Part shown: positions 10,756 through 19,461 of the stretch, in pieces | How positions within the stretch are numbered: the stretch's first letter is position 1 | Layout: each line of letters starts with the position of its first letter | NCBI GenBank assembly: GCA_025360045.1 | Contig: JANYCY010000033.1 | Coordinates: 1-64,000 of the forward strand | DNA: 64,000 bases | Direction: 5' to 3' | Source of the DNA: Janthinobacterium sp. | GTDB taxonomy: Bacteria > Pseudomonadota > Gammaproteobacteria > Burkholderiales > Chitinibacteraceae | Translations under genes and position numbers: made by a program | The notes under the pieces: generated by a model | What the model saw: the letters and a program-made list of their open reading frames with translations, nothing else | Told to the model about the DNA's origin: nothing | Databases searched by the model: none

Positions 10756-12642
10756 ATGAATCAATCTCTTAAAGTAAAATTGATTGTGTTTATTTCATTA
10801 TTAACGCTTATTTCTGGCACCATACTTACATATGGCAGCTATTTAAAAATGCGTCATGAAATGATCAATGTTAGTTTGCATAATGAAATTATAGGGATTA
10901 GCACTGGCTACAATGTGGTACTTCGTAACTGGGTGGCAGAGAAACAACATATTGTTTCTGGCTTAGCGGAAGCATTATCAAAAGCAGATGACCCTGTTCC
11001 TGCTTTATATCAAACCGAAAAAAGCGCCAAATTTGATTTGGCCTATATCGGCACCCCCGATAAAAAATTTATCAGTGGGCATAAAGTCAATATGCCAGCA
11101 GACTTCGATGCAACTTCTAGGCCTTGGTATAAACAAGCAATGGCTGCAGGCAAAACCATTCTTACCCCTCCCTATATCGATGCAGAAAGTAAACAATTGA
11201 TTCTCTCCTTTGCCTCACCGGTAAAAAGCGAGACAGGCTTTAAAGGCGTAGCCGCCGTCGACATCTCGCTTGAGGGGGTGGTGAAAGATGTTTTAAATAT
11301 CAAACTCACCGGTAATGGCTATGCCATCCTTGCAGATAAAGCAGGGCAAATCTTAGCGCATAGTGAAAAAGACAAACTCAATAAACCGACCACCGATATA
11401 TCCAGTGATCTAAGTGCCAGTAATATGGCAAATATAGCAAACAGCCATGAACTAGCAGAAATCAATATTGCGGGTGAAGATAAATATGTATTCATTCAGC
11501 CTGTTGAAGGCACCGATATTAATCTGATTTTAGTTATTGATAAAAAAATTATTCTAGAACCACTTAATCAATTAATTTGGCAAGCCATTGCCGCCCTCGT
11601 TATTCTCTTACTTATTGTTATTCCTGTAGCAGGATTACTAATCACCAAAATGCTGCGTAGCCTAGATAAAGTACGGATCGCCATGCAAGAAATTGCCCAA
11701 GGCGGTGGTGATTTAACGCGTAAAATTGAAATTGATGGCAGCGATGAAATTGCTGCCACAGCCCAAGCATTTAATCGTTTTACCGATCAATTACGCAGCA
11801 TGTTTATTGATATACGCAAAGAAGTGGGCAATCTCACCACCGGCATAGGATCAATCAACTCTGTACTCAATGATCTTGCCAATGATTCACAGCGGCTTTC
11901 TGACCTATCTGCATCCAATGCAGCCACCATTGAAGAAATCACCGTCAGCATTTCTCATATTGCTGATAATTCCCGAGATGCTAATCAGCTCGTCACCAGC
12001 ACGGGCGCCCTATCTGGCCAGTCTGCATCAACAGTTAAAGAAGTCGCTAATGAAGTAGGCAAATCGGCAAGAGAAGTCAGTGATTTATCCAGCCTGCTTG
12101 ATCGACTGAATCAAAGAGCACAAGATATTAGCGGCATTATTCGGGTGATTAAAGAAATTGCAGATCAAACAAACTTGCTAGCGCTCAATGCCGCGATTGA
12201 AGCTGCACGCGCAGGTGAGCAAGGCCGCGGCTTTGCGGTCGTTGCCGATGAAGTCCGTAAACTCGCCGAGCGCACTTCTTCTGCCACCATTGAAATTACC
12301 GGCATGATTGATGGGATTCGCGGGGAGACAGGGATTGCCGTTAATAATATGCAGACCACCATCACGGCAGTACAAAGTGGCGTGAACTTATCTGAAGAAG
12401 CTGCCACCAAAATTGGCCATATCCGTGAAAATATGGACGAAGTTATGGCGAAAATTGGTGAAATTGCTCATGCCACACTTGAGCAACAAAACGCCACCAC
12501 GGCCATGGCTCAAAGCGCTGAAAACATTACCAATCAAATGCAGCAGTCAGACTCCAACCTGCAACAAGCCACCCGCACCGTACATGATTTAAATGAATTA
12601 GCAGCCTACCTCACCGAGCAATTTCGCCGCTTCAAGCTTTAA
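10756..12642 (+). CDS. Methyl-accepting chemotaxis protein with periplasmic dCache-like sensor
   Basis: TM-dCache-TM-HAMP and hairpin [41 protein letters not shown]. Confidence 0.93.
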   Translation: MNQSLKVKLIVFISLLTLISGTILTYGSYLKMRHEMINVSLHNEIIGISTGYNVVLRNWVAEKQHIVSGLAEALSKADDPVPALYQTEKSAKFDLAYIGTPDKKFISGHKVNMPADFDATSRPWYKQAMAAGKTILTPPYIDAESKQLILSFASPVKSETGFKGVAAVDISLEGVVKDVLNIKLTGNGYAILADKAGQILAHSEKDKLNKPTTDISSDLSASNMANIANSHELAEINIAGEDKYVFIQPVEGTDINLILVIDKKIILEPLNQLIWQAIAALVILLLIVIPVAGLLITKMLRSLDKVRIAMQEIAQGGGDLTRKIEIDGSDEIAATAQAFNRFTDQLRSMFIDIRKEVGNLTTGIGSINSVLNDLANDSQRLSDLSASNAATIEEITVSISHIADNSRDANQLVTSTGALSGQSASTVKEVANEVGKSAREVSDLSSLLDRLNQRAQDISGIIRVIKEIADQTNLLALNAAIEAARAGEQGRGFAVVADEVRKLAERTSSATIEITGMIDGIRGETGIAVNNMQTTITAVQSGVNLSEEAATKIGHIRENMDEVMAKIGEIAHATLEQQNATTAMAQSAENITNQMQQSDSNLQQATRTVHDLNELAAYLTEQFRRFKL

Positions 12643-12658
12643 TAATTAATGCATTCAT

Positions 12659-12684
12659 CAACAGCCCCTGCATGGGGCTGTTTG
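12659..12684 (+). terminator. Rho-independent terminator after the MCP gene
   Basis: aaCAGCCCCtgcaTGGGGCTGttt. Confidence 0.55.
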
Positions 12685-12770
12685 CATTTGTGGCCCTTAT
12701 AAATAACCGCAACAAAAAACCCGCAAGACCTGGGGCACTTTGCGGGTTGATGTATTACTAGCAGATAGTG

Positions 12771-12796
12771 TTGGTATCCCCGAAAGGAATCGAACC
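12771..12796 (-). repeat. attL: partial copy of tRNA-Arg(CCT) 3' end
   Basis: TTGGTATCCCCGAAAGGAATCGAACC matches 25701-25726 (TTGGTATCCCCGACAGGAATCGAACC) with one mismatch. Confidence 0.88.
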
Positions 12797-12843
12797 AGAT
12801 AGCTAAGTCCTTGTATTTACTAGACTCACAAAAATAACGCTTG

Positions 12844-12871
12844 AAATATACCAACAAATATACCAACAATG
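12844..12871. repeat. Left copy of 28-bp end repeat (candidate integrase arm-type site)
   Basis: AAATATACCAACAAATATACCAACAATG, identical to 25564-25591. Confidence 0.75.
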
Positions 12872-12903
12872 CGCGTTCACTGGGACGAAGCTAAAGGGCA
12901 ATC

Positions 12904-14256
12904 ATGGGCGGTAAATCAAAAGCAGATGGCTTGACCATTTTGCAACTCAAAAGCCAAATAAAAGCTGAGCAACAGCACATTGCAGCCGAAACAGTAAAGC
13001 CACCCAGAAAGATAGCCTGTGGCGCTGGTTTGCAGCTTTGGGTGATGGGTGAAGCCATGTATTGGCGGCTGCCCTATCGCTTTGGCGGTAAGCAGAAGGT
13101 ATTGGCGCTGGGCGTATGCAATCCTGCTAAGCCTGAACTGTCCGAAGCACGAGAAAAAGCACTCGAAGCAAAACGACAGCTTGCCGCTGGCCTAGATCCA
13201 AACCAAGCAAGGCAAGACGACAAACACGCCAAGGCTTATGCCCACGCCAACACCTTTGAAGCCGTCGCCTTAGAGTGGCACGCTAAAGAGCTGGCTAGCG
13301 GTACGTGGAAGCCTAAGCCTGCGCTGATTGTTATGCAAAGGCTCATCGCTAACCTGTTTCCCATGCTTGGCAAACGCCCTATTGAGTCATTAACCACCCG
13401 CGACCTGATGGGGCCGCTTAGAAAACTAGAATCAGCGGGCACGCTAAACGTTGCTAATCGCGTGCGACAGTACACGGCTAGCATCATGCGCCATGCTATC
13501 CAGACCGGACGGATAGATAAAAACCCAGCCTTAGACCTGCAAGGCGCTATCTCTTCGCCTAAAGCATCCCACCACCCCGCGCTACCCTTAAACCAACTCC
13601 CTGAACTATTACAGCGTATTCGCGGCTATACGGGCTTGCAAGTCGTGTGCTGTGCGGCTGAGTTTGCATTGCTCACTGGGGCGCGGTCTTCTGAATTTAG
13701 ATTTTCGCGCTGGTCTGAATTTGATCTAGTGGCGGGTATTTGGACTATTCCAGAAAAGCGTGAGGCCGTCGAAAATGTAAAGTATTCAGAACGGGGCGAA
13801 AAGATGGCCCGTGTAAGGGTTATTTATCTTTCCACACAAGCGGTCACATTATTAAAGTTTATTCAGTCAATCAATGGCAAAGAGCTATTTGTATTTAAAG
13901 GCCAAAAACGTGACACGCCATTAGGTGAAGGAACCATTAATCTAATGCTGAATAAATTAGGATATAGCACCCAGCTAGATATCTGCCTGCATGGTTTTAG
14001 AACCATGATGGTATCAAGCCTAAATGAATCACTTCAATTCAGCGCTGATGCAATTGAGCTTCATATCGGGCATGAAAGTAAAAATGAAGTCAGGGGTATT
14101 TATAATCGCAATGCTCAATATCTAGCAGAGCGCCAAAGAATGCTGCAATGGTGGGCGGATTACTTGCATGTTTTAGAAACAGGGACCTACATACCACCGG
14201 CTGATTTTAAGATTCAAGCGCTGCAAGAGCTGCCTAAGTTACGAGTGGTTGCGTAA
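12904..14256 (+). CDS. int: Tyrosine integrase with N-terminal arm-binding domain (P4-type)
   Basis: RLPYRFGGKQKVLALGVCNPAKPELSEAREKA arm domain; catalytic LLTGARSSEFRFSRW, HGFRTM, HIGHESKNEVRGIYNR. Confidence 0.93.
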   Translation: MGGKSKADGLTILQLKSQIKAEQQHIAAETVKPPRKIACGAGLQLWVMGEAMYWRLPYRFGGKQKVLALGVCNPAKPELSEAREKALEAKRQLAAGLDPNQARQDDKHAKAYAHANTFEAVALEWHAKELASGTWKPKPALIVMQRLIANLFPMLGKRPIESLTTRDLMGPLRKLESAGTLNVANRVRQYTASIMRHAIQTGRIDKNPALDLQGAISSPKASHHPALPLNQLPELLQRIRGYTGLQVVCCAAEFALLTGARSSEFRFSRWSEFDLVAGIWTIPEKREAVENVKYSERGEKMARVRVIYLSTQAVTLLKFIQSINGKELFVFKGQKRDTPLGEGTINLMLNKLGYSTQLDICLHGFRTMMVSSLNESLQFSADAIELHIGHESKNEVRGIYNRNAQYLAERQRMLQWWADYLHVLETGTYIPPADFKIQALQELPKLRVVA

Positions 14257-14318
14257 GGGGCGATAATACCACTTCCCTAAAATGGGGCTAGTGTGGGGTG
14301 GGGGTATACTGTTTTTTC

Positions 14319-14408
14319 GGTGTGACCAGTGTGACCGGTGTGACCACTTTGATTTAAAAGGGATTTTTTTGTATGACCACGTAAAACCAAGGTGTGACCG
14401 GTGTGACC
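14319..14408. repeat. Left iteron array (GGTGTGACC), 90-bp arm of inverted repeat
   Basis: Contiguous 9-mers 14319-14345 (GGTGTGACC-AGTGTGACC-GGTGTGACC), a degenerate GTATGACC, then two at 14391-14408; inverted relative to 24674-24763. Confidence 0.9.
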
Positions 14409-14695
14409 AAAACCGGCTACTGGTCACACGCAAGCCTTGTTTTTATTGAGTTCAACAAATACACGGGTTTTACAGCAGCACAAAAAAACAAAAAACAGGC
14501 GTTTTTTTGATGGTTTTTTATACGCAAAAAAACAGAGTCATATAATACCACTTTCTTACAAAATGCTTTTTTGCTTGGTTTTGTGGTGGGTTGGTACAAT
14601 GGGTAAGTAAGGGCTAGTCCGGCCAGATGAAAACGGGAAACCTTCACCCGCTGCCCTTGTTTCTTCTTGAAGGTTACTTGTTGAAGGGCAGGTAA

Positions 14696-15781
14696 TTGAA
14701 AATATCTAAAACAATACATTCTGAGCGTGATTTGCCAAAGTGGTTTTCTTTGGAATCATATAAAAAAATGGAACAATTTACGGCTACAGATTGGGCTTGT
14801 GAAATTGCTAAACGACTTTGTGACATTAAAAAATTCGGCAACGGGTTAAATAGCAATGAAGGGGCGCATTGGTGGATGATAGAAAGGGCAAGCGGGCCAA
14901 TTTGGGAGGTTGGTTATTACCATCCTGATTATTATAAATTTGAACAAAAAACAAGGCGTGTATATGGCAGGTGTATTGGAAAGTATCATGCAGGTACGGT
15001 GAGTATTTTTGGTCCTTATATCCCGAAAAACCAATCTGAATACTCATTAGAAGAACAAGAAAGATTTAAAAAAATAATTAATGAAAAATTAAAAAAAGAA
15101 AGAGAGTTATTAAATCTTGTAGAGCCATATTATTTTCATGTGATTAGCGCTCCGCATAAATTATTGCCGCTCCACAATAAAAATGTAGCCCTTGCTTCTA
15201 ATAAGCGTGTCTATGGTGCACTCTTAAACAAAGAAGACAAAGAAGAAATATCAAAGTGTTTTTATACGATTAAAGATCATGATGGCATGCTGCATCTCCT
15301 ATACAAAAACAACCCAGAAGATGTATGTAAATCATTTAATATCACAAAAGAAGAAGTAGAAAGTGATCTAGCCAATTACAAAAAATGTTTAAAATACATG
15401 GAAAAACCATATAATGAAGGCGCAAGTTTACTAATAGAAATAAATTCATCAGCAAGTGATGAGCAATTAATTATTGAATTTAATAATTTACTGGAACAAT
15501 TGCGATCTGATAAAAATAGAATCAAAAACACCTATACTGAATCTAAATTTTCCAAGTGGCGAAGCTATCATATACTAGCTTACTTTGATTTAAACTATTG
15601 GGCAAAACTAGAAGGTATTAAAATTACTCACGCTGCAATTATGCGTATTTTCTTTCCTAATGAAGAAATTAAATGTTTTAAAACTAGGGTTGATCGACAA
15701 GATAAATTATGTAAAGAGGTGTTTTCTATTGATACGGTGCGAGTTTTAGCCGCTCAAGCGGGTGTATATTCACCAATATAA
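14696..15781 (+). CDS. AT-rich cargo protein of unknown function (N-terminus resembles DUF6387-like LPxWFxLxxY; tentative)
   Basis: 361-aa ORF with TTG start and a candidate ribosome-binding site in AAGGGCAGG, followed by a terminator; lower GC than the rest of the island. Confidence 0.7.
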   Translation: MKISKTIHSERDLPKWFSLESYKKMEQFTATDWACEIAKRLCDIKKFGNGLNSNEGAHWWMIERASGPIWEVGYYHPDYYKFEQKTRRVYGRCIGKYHAGTVSIFGPYIPKNQSEYSLEEQERFKKIINEKLKKERELLNLVEPYYFHVISAPHKLLPLHNKNVALASNKRVYGALLNKEDKEEISKCFYTIKDHDGMLHLLYKNNPEDVCKSFNITKEEVESDLANYKKCLKYMEKPYNEGASLLIEINSSASDEQLIIEFNNLLEQLRSDKNRIKNTYTESKFSKWRSYHILAYFDLNYWAKLEGIKITHAAIMRIFFPNEEIKCFKTRVDRQDKLCKEVFSIDTVRVLAAQAGVYSPI

Positions 15782-15813
15782 TATTTATTTATCACCGTCA
15801 AGAGTATAGAAAG

Positions 15814-15849
15814 GGGGAAAATCTGAATGATTTTTCCCCTTTTTTTTAG
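15814..15849 (+). terminator. Rho-independent terminator after cargo ORF
   Basis: aGGGGGAAAAATctgaatgATTTTTCCCCtttttttt-type hairpin. Confidence 0.65.
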
Positions 15850-15961
15850 GGCTGAATTTCACCAAGTTTTTACCTTACTGTTTTGCTTACTGTATGTTTT
15901 TTGTTGATGCAATATTGCACTTGTCAGGAGGCATCGCTGCCTTCCGCAACCATTCAAGGAA

Positions 15962-16174
15962 ATGACGAGTATGCAATACACAATAGAAAGACTCCTGCCC
16001 TCCGAGGCTGCCAAGCTCCTTGGCAAAGCAGAAAGCACACTTACCCGTGAACGCTCGCGCGGCACTGGGTGCGCCTATTTAAAGGTAAATGGCCGCGTTC
16101 GCTACCTGAAGTCAGATATTGACGCTTACCTGGCAAAGCACAGCCAATCTGTACAGCCCAAGGCGGGTCAATAA
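15962..16174 (+). CDS. Small HTH (excisionase/AlpA-like) DNA-binding protein
   Basis: MQYTIERLLPSEAAKLLGKAESTLTRERSRGTGCAYLKVNGRVRYLKSDIDAYLA; winged-helix excisionase-like. Confidence 0.75.
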   Translation: MTSMQYTIERLLPSEAAKLLGKAESTLTRERSRGTGCAYLKVNGRVRYLKSDIDAYLAKHSQSVQPKAGQ

Positions 16175-16422
16175 TGGCGGCTAAAGTTATTTCCTTGCCC
16201 TGCCAGCCTACGGCACAACCAGCACAGCCCCTTGCTTTGATTAAGTTGCCTGAGGTTTTAAGGCGTACCGCGCTGGGCAAAACAACCATCTATACGCTGA
16301 TTAAATCCGGTGAATTTCCGGCTCAAATTTCTTTGGGTGGTAAATCAGTGGCGTTTATCGAATCAGAAGTAAATCAGTGGATTAGTGACCGTATTAGCGC
16401 TGCCCGTGGGGTGACGGCATGA
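16174..16422 (+). CDS. AlpA-family regulator
   Basis: LIKLPEVLRRTALGKTTIYTLIKSGEFPAQISLGGKSVAFIESEVNQWISDRI. Confidence 0.88.
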   Translation: MAAKVISLPCQPTAQPAQPLALIKLPEVLRRTALGKTTIYTLIKSGEFPAQISLGGKSVAFIESEVNQWISDRISAARGVTA

Positions 16423-16613
16423 CGCCCAATCAATTACTGGCCCGTTTTCCCCAGCTTCAGGCGGCTGAACCGCTCGCGGCTGCGGCTTTACAGCAAGCGG
16501 CTGTACTGGCGGCTAATGTTCCGGCCTCTGTGGCCCTTCTCGCTGCTGCTTTATTAATGGCCGCCACTTTAACAGCTCCAAACCCGACACATAAAGGAGC
16601 TAATGATGAATAG
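16419..16613 (+). CDS. Small hypothetical protein
   Basis: 64-aa Ala-rich ORF in a chain of ATGA/overlap-coupled ORFs. Confidence 0.45.
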   Translation: MTPNQLLARFPQLQAAEPLAAAALQQAAVLAANVPASVALLAAALLMAATLTAPNPTHKGANDE

Positions 16614-16809
16614 TCACGAAGTTTTGTCACGTATTCCCTGCCTGTCGCTGCATGAAGCAACGGTTATTGCTTCCGTCAAGACCTACTACCAAGCGTTTAC
16701 TGGCCTTGGAGAGGGTAAAGAACTGGCGCTGGAATTCGCAAAAATTGCAGCAATCGTTGGCGTTTTGTCTAAGCAACAAACCGTAAACACCACGGGATTA
16801 ATGCAATGA
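16606..16809 (+). CDS. Small hypothetical protein
   Basis: MNSHEVLSRIPCLSLHEATVIASVKTYYQAF...; overlaps neighbours on both sides. Confidence 0.5.
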   Translation: MNSHEVLSRIPCLSLHEATVIASVKTYYQAFTGLGEGKELALEFAKIAAIVGVLSKQQTVNTTGLMQ

Positions 16810-17096
16810 ACCGACCATTTAGCGAAATAGGCGAAATTACATTAACCGACGGTAGCACGTTGAATATCGGCGAAACGGTGGCAATGATGGCCGCCAATAT
16901 GAAGGCGGATAACCTTGATTTTGACGTGGCCACCCTGCTAAACACCCAGATTGACGGCTTGCAAGCGTGCGAGTGTTTAAGCCCAGAAGCGACGGCGCGT
17001 TTTATGGGGGTAGCGGCGGGGCTGCTTATTCTGGCGCATGAAGTACAAGCCGCGTGTGGGTTAGTGCCTGCTTTACCTAAGGAGGGTTTGCATTGA
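16806..17096 (+). CDS. Hypothetical protein
   Basis: 96-aa ORF, ATGA-overlapped with both neighbours. Confidence 0.6.
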   Translation: MNRPFSEIGEITLTDGSTLNIGETVAMMAANMKADNLDFDVATLLNTQIDGLQACECLSPEATARFMGVAAGLLILAHEVQAACGLVPALPKEGLH

Positions 17097-17803
17097 AACC
17101 GATTACACAAGGCCATATTGTGCCATTTGCCTTGGGTGGCATTGAAGCGATTACAGCCGGTGAAGCGATGTTTGTATCAGTTCGGCATTTATGCGAAGTA
17201 TTCGGGCTTGATTTTAGTAGTCAGCGTAAAAAACTGCTGCCTGACCCTAAATTCAACTGTGGTGATATGACCATGGTTGCCGCTGATGGCAAGATGCGCG
17301 AGTTGCTAACGATCCCACTAGAACAGGTTGCAGGCTTTTTGTATTCGATCAACATCAATAAAGTAAGCCCTGATGTTCGCCAAGCTTTGCTTGATTACCA
17401 AGATGAATGCACCAAGGCATTGAACGATTACTGGACAACCGGCAAAGCAGAACAGCAAACCTTATCGACACAGATGGCCTTTCAGATTGCCGACACACTG
17501 GCGGTGTTTAAAGACGAATACGCGGCTATTTATGGCAAGGCGGCGGATGCGGTGCCGCATTCTGGCTTGTATGCCAAGATTCAGAGCTGCTTAAATCAGG
17601 TGGTATGCGGTGCTGATCGCCTGCCCGATGGGCTGGCCCGTCAAGCCTTGCCTAAAGTGGCGCTTGATCGACTCAAAGACGCGGGAAAAATGCTGCGTAA
17701 GTTGTTTATTCAGGGGGTAAAGCTCAAGGATGCGGCTAAGCAATTGCATAGCGCCTTTCCTGATCCGGTACTTAAGATTGAAACAACGGTAACGCTAGCA
17801 TGA
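17093..17803 (+). CDS. Phage antirepressor with P22_AR_N-like N-terminal domain
   Basis: IVPFALGGIEAITAGEAMFVSVRHLCEVFGLDFSSQRKKLLPDPKF...LTIPLEQVAGFLYSININKVSPDVRQALLDYQDEC. Confidence 0.88.
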   Translation: MKPITQGHIVPFALGGIEAITAGEAMFVSVRHLCEVFGLDFSSQRKKLLPDPKFNCGDMTMVAADGKMRELLTIPLEQVAGFLYSININKVSPDVRQALLDYQDECTKALNDYWTTGKAEQQTLSTQMAFQIADTLAVFKDEYAAIYGKAADAVPHSGLYAKIQSCLNQVVCGADRLPDGLARQALPKVALDRLKDAGKMLRKLFIQGVKLKDAAKQLHSAFPDPVLKIETTVTLA

Positions 17804-17804
17804 G

Positions 17805-18230
17805 CTACGCTATCGGCTTATCTTTCATCGACTCAGGCAAAGGGAAAACAAGTCGCCCTTCCCCTGCGAGCATCTGCCTTACTGACTCTTCCAGTTTGGC
17901 TGCGATATCGCGGCCTGCTTCAAATTGGCTTAATTCATCGTCTGATAAAGGCCGTGACGGCGGCAAAGGTACGGGACTTGTTTCACCCGCGACCATTTGC
18001 CGTATAGATTCAAGCAATTCCGCGCCAATGTCCCGCTGTGCATCGCGGGCGAATAGTTCCGCTTCAGTCATTGGCGTTTTAGATGGCGCTTGGTTGATTC
18101 CTGCCTTGTTTCGGGCGGCGGAAAGCGTCACGGTCGTGCTGCGACCGGCGCGACCGGCGTTCATTTCTCTAACCGATTGCAGTAAATCGGCTTGGAATTG
18201 CACACATTCCTTATCTACTTTTTGGCTCAT
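17805..18230 (-). CDS. Protein of three tandem antitoxin N-terminal-like segments, no HTH
   Basis: Repeats: (1) ADLLQSVREMNAGRAGRSTTVTLSAARNKAGINQ; (2) AELFARDAQRDIGAELLESIRQMVAGETSPVPLP; (3) DDELSQFEAGRDIAAKLEESVRQMLAGEGRLVFPLP. Compare antitoxin at 18531: DEELTAFEANRDIAAELEESVRQMLAGDTHPVPLP. Confidence 0.65.
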   Translation of the reverse strand: MSQKVDKECVQFQADLLQSVREMNAGRAGRSTTVTLSAARNKAGINQAPSKTPMTEAELFARDAQRDIGAELLESIRQMVAGETSPVPLPPSRPLSDDELSQFEAGRDIAAKLEESVRQMLAGEGRLVFPLPESMKDKPIA

Positions 18231-18231
18231 T

Positions 18232-18534
18232 TCAAGCCGCGATGGGTATCACTTCTTGGTTGATTTGCTTGGCGCTGGTCGTGGCTGCAATCTTCAAATC
18301 GTAGGCGGATTGCAGATTAAGCCAGCTTTGCGCGTCCCCACCAAAGTACCGAGCCAAGCGCAAGGCGGTATCGGCACTAATGCTACGGCGTTCGCGCACA
18401 ATATCATTAATCCGCGTGGCGGGAACGTGCAAGGCCACAGCCAAGGCGCGGGCGCTCATCCCCAGCGGGATAAGGTAGTCTTTACGCAAAATCTCCCCCG
18501 CATGAATGGGGCGTATACCGTTGTTGACACTCAT
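18232..18534 (-). CDS. HigA/VapI-type XRE antitoxin
   Basis: IRPIHAGEILRKDYLIPLGMSARALAVALHVPATRINDIVRERRSISADTALRLARYFGGDAQSWLNLQSAYDLK. Confidence 0.9.
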   Translation of the reverse strand: MSVNNGIRPIHAGEILRKDYLIPLGMSARALAVALHVPATRINDIVRERRSISADTALRLARYFGGDAQSWLNLQSAYDLKIAATTSAKQINQEVIPIAA

Positions 18535-18839
18535 ACCGCGTACTTACGCAATATTTCCGGTGTGTCATTGGCGATTTTTAGCAGGGTTTGCGCGGCTTTG
18601 GATGGCTTACGCCTGCCTTGTTCCCATGCTTGCAAGGTCTTAGCAGATACACCCAGCAAGGCAGAAAAAGCGGCTTGTGATAACCCTGTCTTTGCACGCG
18701 CTGCGATGACGGCGGGTAGTGGGACTGGGTGGGTATCACCAGCTAGCATTTGCCTTACTGACTCTTCTAATTCGGCGGCAATATCGCGGTTAGCTTCAAA
18801 GGCGGTTAGCTCTTCATCGCTGAGTGGCTTCGATAACAT
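18531..18839 (-). CDS. YiaG/HigA2-type HTH antitoxin
   Basis: DIAAELEESVRQMLAGDTHPVPLPAVIAARAKTGLSQAAFSALLGVSAKTLQAWEQGRRKPSKAAQTLLKIA. Confidence 0.9.
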   Translation of the reverse strand: MLSKPLSDEELTAFEANRDIAAELEESVRQMLAGDTHPVPLPAVIAARAKTGLSQAAFSALLGVSAKTLQAWEQGRRKPSKAAQTLLKIANDTPEILRKYAV

Positions 18840-19134
18840 CTTTCAACTCCTTCAATTTATGGCCTGCAATGGCTCCGGTGGTGCTTTTGGCATACATAAA
18901 CAGCAAGACAGATTGCCCGTTCGCCATGCGGTTAAAGTAAATCACCCGTACACCACTGGATTTACCCGCCCCTTGGCGCTGCCAACGGATTTTTCTACAT
19001 CCGCCCGACTCTCGGACTACATCCCCAGCTTCGGGATGTTCTGCAAGGTGGGCGGCAAATTCGCCGCGCTCTTCTTCAGTCCAGTAATAAGGCCAAAGCC
19101 GTTGAAATACCGAGGTTTCAATAATTGTGTTCAT
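18814..19134 (-). CDS. RelE/HigB-type toxin
   Basis: MNTIIETSVFQRLWPYYWTEEERGEFAAHLAEHPEAGDVVRESGGCRKIRWQRQGAGKSSGVRVIYFNRMANGQSVLLFMYAKS; internal Met start at 19134. Confidence 0.88.
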   Translation of the reverse strand: MNTIIETSVFQRLWPYYWTEEERGEFAAHLAEHPEAGDVVRESGGCRKIRWQRQGAGKSSGVRVIYFNRMANGQSVLLFMYAKSTTGAIAGHKLKELKDVIEATQR

Positions 19135-19245
19135 TACTTCACTATACGCCAATGTAGGATAGTCCCACAAGGTAGGAGTAAACCACTTGACGCAAGCCGC
19201 AAGCTTGCCTATATTGGCCGTGCTGCATTCAATCATGCAGACGGG

Positions 19246-19296
19246 ATTGGACTCCCGAACGTTAAGGCGGACAAACCGCTACCCAGCGGCTTTTTT
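19246..19296 (+). promoter_or_regulatory. seqA-like element plus terminator, copy 1
   Basis: ATTGGACTcccgaacGTTAAGG (19246-19267) followed by CCGCTacccAGCGGcTTTTTT (19276-19296). Confidence 0.7.
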
Positions 19297-19329
19297 ACGT
19301 CCGTCAACACTATAGATGCGTCCTTTATG

Positions 19330-19400
19330 GCGGGTCGTAGTGGGGGCAGCTTCGGCTGCGCCGGTTTCCTTAACGCCGGTAGTCCAACCCTGCTACGGCC
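19330..19400 (+). ncRNA. C4/P4-CI-like antisense RNA, copy 1 (approximate ends)
   Basis: Hairpin GCAGC-TTCG-GCTGC, then loop CCGGtttCCTTAACgCCGG and GTAGTCCAAccctgCTAC. CCTTAAC (19368-19374) and AGTCCAA (19381-19387) are complementary to elements upstream and downstream. Confidence 0.72.
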
Positions 19401-19461
19401 TACCACCTTCGATTGGACTCGAAGCGGCGGGTTATTCAAACCTGTTAAGGAAGCATTCACC

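Noticed and set aside
14319-14430. Possible CRISPR array
   Set aside because: Repeats are 9-mers placed head to tail without unique ~30-nt spacers and no cas genes; iterons fit better.
14239-14433. Minus-strand 64-aa ORF and plus-strand 24664-24921 ORF sharing WSHRSHLGFTWS-KK peptides
   Set aside because: The similarity is explained by the inverted GGTGTGACC iteron arrays being read as codons, not by a protein family.
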